Part shown: positions 61,407 to 64,000 of the stretch, in pieces
How the letters are laid out: every line of letters begins with the position of its first letter
How positions within the stretch are numbered: position 1 is the first letter of the stretch
Assembly (NCBI RefSeq): GCF_021538895.1
Contig: NZ_JADDRL010000006.1
Location: 62,001-126,000, forward strand
Reading direction: 5' to 3'
Length of the DNA stretch: 64,000 bases
From: Streptomyces olivochromogenes
GTDB taxonomy: Bacteria > Actinomycetota > Actinomycetes > Streptomycetales > Streptomycetaceae
Program-made: the position numbers and the translations under genes
The notes under the pieces: generated by a model
What the model was told of the DNA's origin: nothing
The model's input: only the letters and a program-made list of their open reading frames with translations
Database searches by the model: none

Positions 61407-61813
61407 CGCAGCAGGGAACCGACGTGAGCTGGGCGCTCCGCGATCTGGTGGAGAGCATCCCCGAGATCCGCTTCGCCCTCGTGGCCTCCAGCGACGGCAA
61501 GGCCATCACCTCATTCGGCGCCGAGGACCCCGATGACGTGGACCGCTTCGCGGCCGTGGTGGCCGGACTGCAGGCGCTGGCCCAGCCGGTGGCCGAGCAG
61601 TTCCCCAAGTACGCGGGCCAGCTGCGGCTCGCGATGATCGAGGTCGACGGAGGTCATCTGTTCGTCGTGCGTGCCGGTGTCGAGACGTATCTGGGCGTCC
61701 TCGCCCGCGAGGGTCTCGACCAGGGCCTGCTCGGACACCAGATGAGGGACCTGGCTCGTCGGATGGGTGAGCTCCTCGGCACCACTCCGCGCCTGGAGGA
61801 GCACTCTGGATGA
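61403..61813 (+). CDS. cvnB: CvnB, roadblock/LC7 domain protein
   Basis: This is a 136-residue protein with a roadblock/LC7 fold (DLVESIPEIRFALVASSDGK, AGQLRLAMIEVDGGHLFVV). It starts four bases before the cvnA stop. In conservons it binds the cvnD GTPase as a regulator, much like MglB with MglA. The short length is standard for the family. Confidence 0.92.
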   Translation: MTQQGTDVSWALRDLVESIPEIRFALVASSDGKAITSFGAEDPDDVDRFAAVVAGLQALAQPVAEQFPKYAGQLRLAMIEVDGGHLFVVRAGVETYLGVLAREGLDQGLLGHQMRDLARRMGELLGTTPRLEEHSG

Positions 61814-62181
61814 GTGCTCCCCGCCGGCCCACGGACCCGTCCGGTCTCGAGCGCTACTACGTCCTCACGGGAGGGCGCAGCGGACCGGGCGGGGCGGCGT
61901 CGAGCCTCGACGTGGCGACCCTCATCGTCTCCCTCACCGCTCCCCATCCGGGTATGCAGCACGAGCACGAGGACATTCTCCGGCGCTGCCGTGATCCGTT
62001 GTCGGTGGCCGAGCTCGGCGCCCACCTCGGATTGCCCTTCAACATTCTCGCGGTGCTGTTGGCGGATCTGCTGGAGGCAGGCCGTATTGAAGCCCGTGAC
62101 CCCATTCCGGCGCACCACGCCGGACGCGGGCCCGACCTCGCGCTCCTTCAGGAGGTACTCAGTGGACTTGAAAGGCTTTGA
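61810..62181 (+). CDS. cvnC: CvnC, DUF742 protein
   Basis: This is a 123-residue DUF742 protein with a winged-helix-like core: ERYYVLTGGRSGP, CRDPLSVAELGAHLGLPFNI and AVLLADLLEAGRIEA. It overlaps cvnB by four bases (ATGA) and cvnD by 20. Conservon C proteins have no known activity but bind partners in the complex. Confidence 0.9.
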   Translation: MSAPRRPTDPSGLERYYVLTGGRSGPGGAASSLDVATLIVSLTAPHPGMQHEHEDILRRCRDPLSVAELGAHLGLPFNILAVLLADLLEAGRIEARDPIPAHHAGRGPDLALLQEVLSGLERL

Positions 62182-62767
62182 CCGTCCCGGCCGGCCCGCC
62201 GCCGGGGGCACTCGCTCGGTCAAGGTGATGATCGCCGGCGGGTTCGGTACCGGGAAGACCACCCTGGTCCGCTCCGTCAGCGACATCAAGCCGCTCACCA
62301 CCGAGGAGACCCTCACCCAGGCCAGCGTCGGCGACGATCACCTGATCGGGGTCGCGGACAAGACCGAGACCACCGTCAGCCTGGACTTCGGCAAGATCAG
62401 CCTCAACGACAGCCTGATGCTGTACCTGTTCGGCACCCCGGGCCAGGAGCGGTTCTGGTTCCTGTGGAACGGCCTGTTCAAGGGCGCGCTCGGCGCGATC
62501 GTCCTGGTCGACACCCGCCGCCTGGCCTCCAGCTTCCGGGCGATCGAGGAGATGGAGCGGCAGGACGTGCCGTTCGTCATCGCGCTGAACATCTTCCCGG
62601 ACTCCAAGCAGCACCCGATCGAGGAGATCAGGGACGCCCTGGACATCTCGCCGGACATCCCCGTCGTGGCGTGCGACGCCCGCGACCGGGCCTCCAGCCG
62701 TGACGTACTGATCGCCCTGATACGTCATTTGAAGGAACGGTCCGCCATCGCACTGGAGCCCCGATGA
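62162..62767 (+). CDS. cvnD: CvnD, small Ras-like GTPase
   Basis: This is a 201-residue GTPase of the conservon type. The P-loop is IAGGFGTGKTTLVRS near residue 24, and switch II is YLFGTPGQERFWFLW. The guanine-specifying NKxD is replaced by NIFPD, as often seen in this family. GTG at 62162 is the start; the longer frame opening within cvnC is rejected. It cycles with cvnB and cvnA in a membrane signalling complex. Confidence 0.92.
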   Translation: MDLKGFDRPGRPAAGGTRSVKVMIAGGFGTGKTTLVRSVSDIKPLTTEETLTQASVGDDHLIGVADKTETTVSLDFGKISLNDSLMLYLFGTPGQERFWFLWNGLFKGALGAIVLVDTRRLASSFRAIEEMERQDVPFVIALNIFPDSKQHPIEEIRDALDISPDIPVVACDARDRASSRDVLIALIRHLKERSAIALEPR

Positions 62768-64000
62768 ACGACCAGAACCTCGACAGTCCCGACGCCCCCC
62801 GCGGCTGCCCGGTCGCGCACGGTTCGGCCGAACTGGCCCGGCTGTACGGGCCCGAGGCGGCGACCGACCCGTTCGGCATCTACGAGCGGTTGCGCAAGGA
62901 GCACGGCGCCGTCGCGCCGGTGCTGCTGGAGGGCGACATCCGCGCCTGGCTGGTGCTGGGCTACCGGGAGAGCCGGCGGGTGCTCGACAATCCCCGCCAG
63001 TTCGCCCGGGACGGGCGGACCTGGCGGGACTGGCGGGAAGGACGGGTCGCGGAGACCTCCGCGCTGATCCCGATGCTCGGCTGGCGTCCCGACTGCGTGT
63101 CCCAGGACGGCGAGCCGCACCGCAGGCTGCGCGGTGCCGTCAACGATGTGCTGCAGGCTGCCGTCGGCCGCGGTATCCGGCGCCACGTCACGCACTTCGC
63201 CAACAAGATGATCGACGGGTTCGCGGACAGCGGCCGCGCCGATCTGGTGGCGGACTACGCCGACTATCTGCCGATGCTCGTGATGTCCCGCATTCTGGGG
63301 CTCGGCGAGGCGGAGGGGCGCCGGCTGGTCGAGTCGTGCGCCCAGGTGCTCAAGGGCGGCGAGGACGCCGTGATGCACGACGGCAGGATCAGGGAGATCT
63401 TCGGTGAACTCGCCGAGCGCAGGCGGTCCGAACCCGGCTCCGACCTCGCCACCGGCCTGCTGGAGCATCACGCGGGTCTCGACCACGACGAGGTCGTCCA
63501 CCACCTGCGCGTGGTGCTGATCGCCGCGCACGTCACGACCAACCTGCTGGCCCGGGTGCTGCAACTGGTCCTGACCGACGCCTCCCGGCTCTCCGGGCTG
63601 ATCAGCGGTCAGCTGAACATCTCGGCGGTGGTGGAGGAGGTCATGTGGAACTCTCCGCCGCTGGCCGTCCTGCCGGGGCGCTTCGCCGCCAGCGACGTCG
63701 AACTGGGCGGGCACCGCATCGAGGAGGGCGACCTGCTCGTGCTCGGTCTCGCCCCGGGCAACCTCGACCCCGAGGTCCGGCCCGACCCGGGTGTCTCGGT
63801 GCAGGGCAACCAGGCGCACCTGGCGTTCGGCGCGGGCCCGCACGAGTGCCCCGGGCAGAGCATCGGTCAGTCCATGATCGAGGTTGCGGTGGACGTCCTG
63901 CTGCACCGGCTGCCGGGCCTGCGGCTGGCCGTGCCGGCGGATGAGCTCACCACGACCGCCTCCACCTGGGATTCCCGGCTGGACGGGCTGCCGGTCGAGT
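62764..64000 (+). CDS. CvnE, CYP157-like cytochrome P450 lacking EXXR (3' end cut by window)
   Basis: About 412 residues are visible, nearly the full length of a bacterial P450. The heme-binding block FGAGPHECPGQ is intact, with the axial Cys at residue 362. The I-helix reads AAHVTT (254-259) instead of AGxxT. In the K-helix the normally invariant ExxR is EEVMW (291-295): Glu remains but Arg is replaced by Met. The CYP157 family of Streptomyces conservons is known for losing this Arg. It is coupled to cvnD by an ATGA overlap. A partner CYP154-type P450, if present, would lie beyond the right edge. Confidence 0.9.
   Translation, partial: MNDQNLDSPDAPRGCPVAHGSAELARLYGPEAATDPFGIYERLRKEHGAVAPVLLEGDIRAWLVLGYRESRRVLDNPRQFARDGRTWRDWREGRVAETSALIPMLGWRPDCVSQDGEPHRRLRGAVNDVLQAAVGRGIRRHVTHFANKMIDGFADSGRADLVADYADYLPMLVMSRILGLGEAEGRRLVESCAQVLKGGEDAVMHDGRIREIFGELAERRRSEPGSDLATGLLEHHAGLDHDEVVHHLRVVLIAAHVTTNLLARVLQLVLTDASRLSGLISGQLNISAVVEEVMWNSPPLAVLPGRFAASDVELGGHRIEEGDLLVLGLAPGNLDPEVRPDPGVSVQGNQAHLAFGAGPHECPGQSIGQSMIEVAVDVLLHRLPGLRLAVPADELTTTASTWDSRLDGLPVE

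Noticed and set aside
62764-64000. Treating the missing EXXR Arg as a pseudogene sign
   Set aside because: The frame is intact, the heme motif is complete, and loss of this Arg is a known trait of conservon-linked CYP157 proteins.

Overview
The window looks like a stretch of a Streptomyces chromosome (or a very close relative). It is strongly GC-rich throughout, many genes start with GTG, and rare TTA leucine codons appear at the 5' end of only two genes. It also carries a complete conservon (cvnABCD plus a P450), a divergent tuf3-like EF-Tu, a palindrome-rich intergenic element common in Streptomyces, and many small regulators (TetR, LacI, ROK, LysR, PucR, ECF). I saw no insertion sequences, prophage genes, CRISPR arrays, rRNA or tRNA genes. 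Gene calls rest on translation, motif recognition and start-site inspection only; no database search was run.

Layout. 1-10.1 kb: a pirin/LysR divergent pair, an HD-domain phosphohydrolase, a secreted GH47 mannosidase with a lectin domain behind a LacI-type operator, a cupin, a quinone oxidoreductase, a D-cysteine desulfhydrase-like enzyme, and a MoxR ATPase/VWA pair next to a TetR regulator. 10.2-11.1 kb: a membrane protein with a TTA codon. 11.1-14.0 kb: lutABC, the lactate-oxidising iron-sulfur complex. 14.1-25.5 kb: a full L-rhamnose island. rhaI, the bifunctional aldolase/lactaldehyde dehydrogenase and rhaB read leftward; the ABC importer (ATPase, two permeases, binding lipoprotein), the mutarotase and a LacI regulator read rightward. 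The two arms share a central control region with matched promoters and TGAAAC-NN-TTCA operators. Rhamnose breakdown by this route yields DHAP and L-lactate, which the adjacent lutABC would oxidise to pyruvate.

25.7-45.8 kb: mostly single genes and pairs. These are a proline iminopeptidase, a PIG-L deacetylase with an ECF sigma factor, a Cys-cluster/pentapeptide fusion, a CYP102-like P450 with a divergent TetR, a DUF2470 protein whose ribosome site is overlapped by an iron box, a lactonase, a FUSC transporter, an EF-G-binding (FBP) protein, a ROK regulator, several oxidoreductases and hydrolases, a PHP protein and a secreted GH16 glucanase with a lectin domain. 45.9-50.6 kb: a VanZ protein with a basic repeat tail, then a six-gene Mrp-type cation/proton antiporter operon. 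50.6-59.3 kb: DUF4230, an SGNH hydrolase with TetR, a second PRPP synthetase paired with tuf3, a STAS protein, a lipoprotein, a TetR/DUF1304 operon with two strong palindromic operators, and a PucR-type regulator. 59.6-64.0 kb: the conservon, whose kinase-like gene has a TTA codon and whose P450 lacks the EXXR motif; it runs off the right edge.

The strongest points for follow-up are the conservon (TTA codon plus EXXR-less P450), the rha-lut island with its shared regulatory centre, the iron-boxed DUF2470 gene, and nine genes whose -10-like hexamer lies 6-7 bases before the start codon, which suggests leaderless mRNAs.
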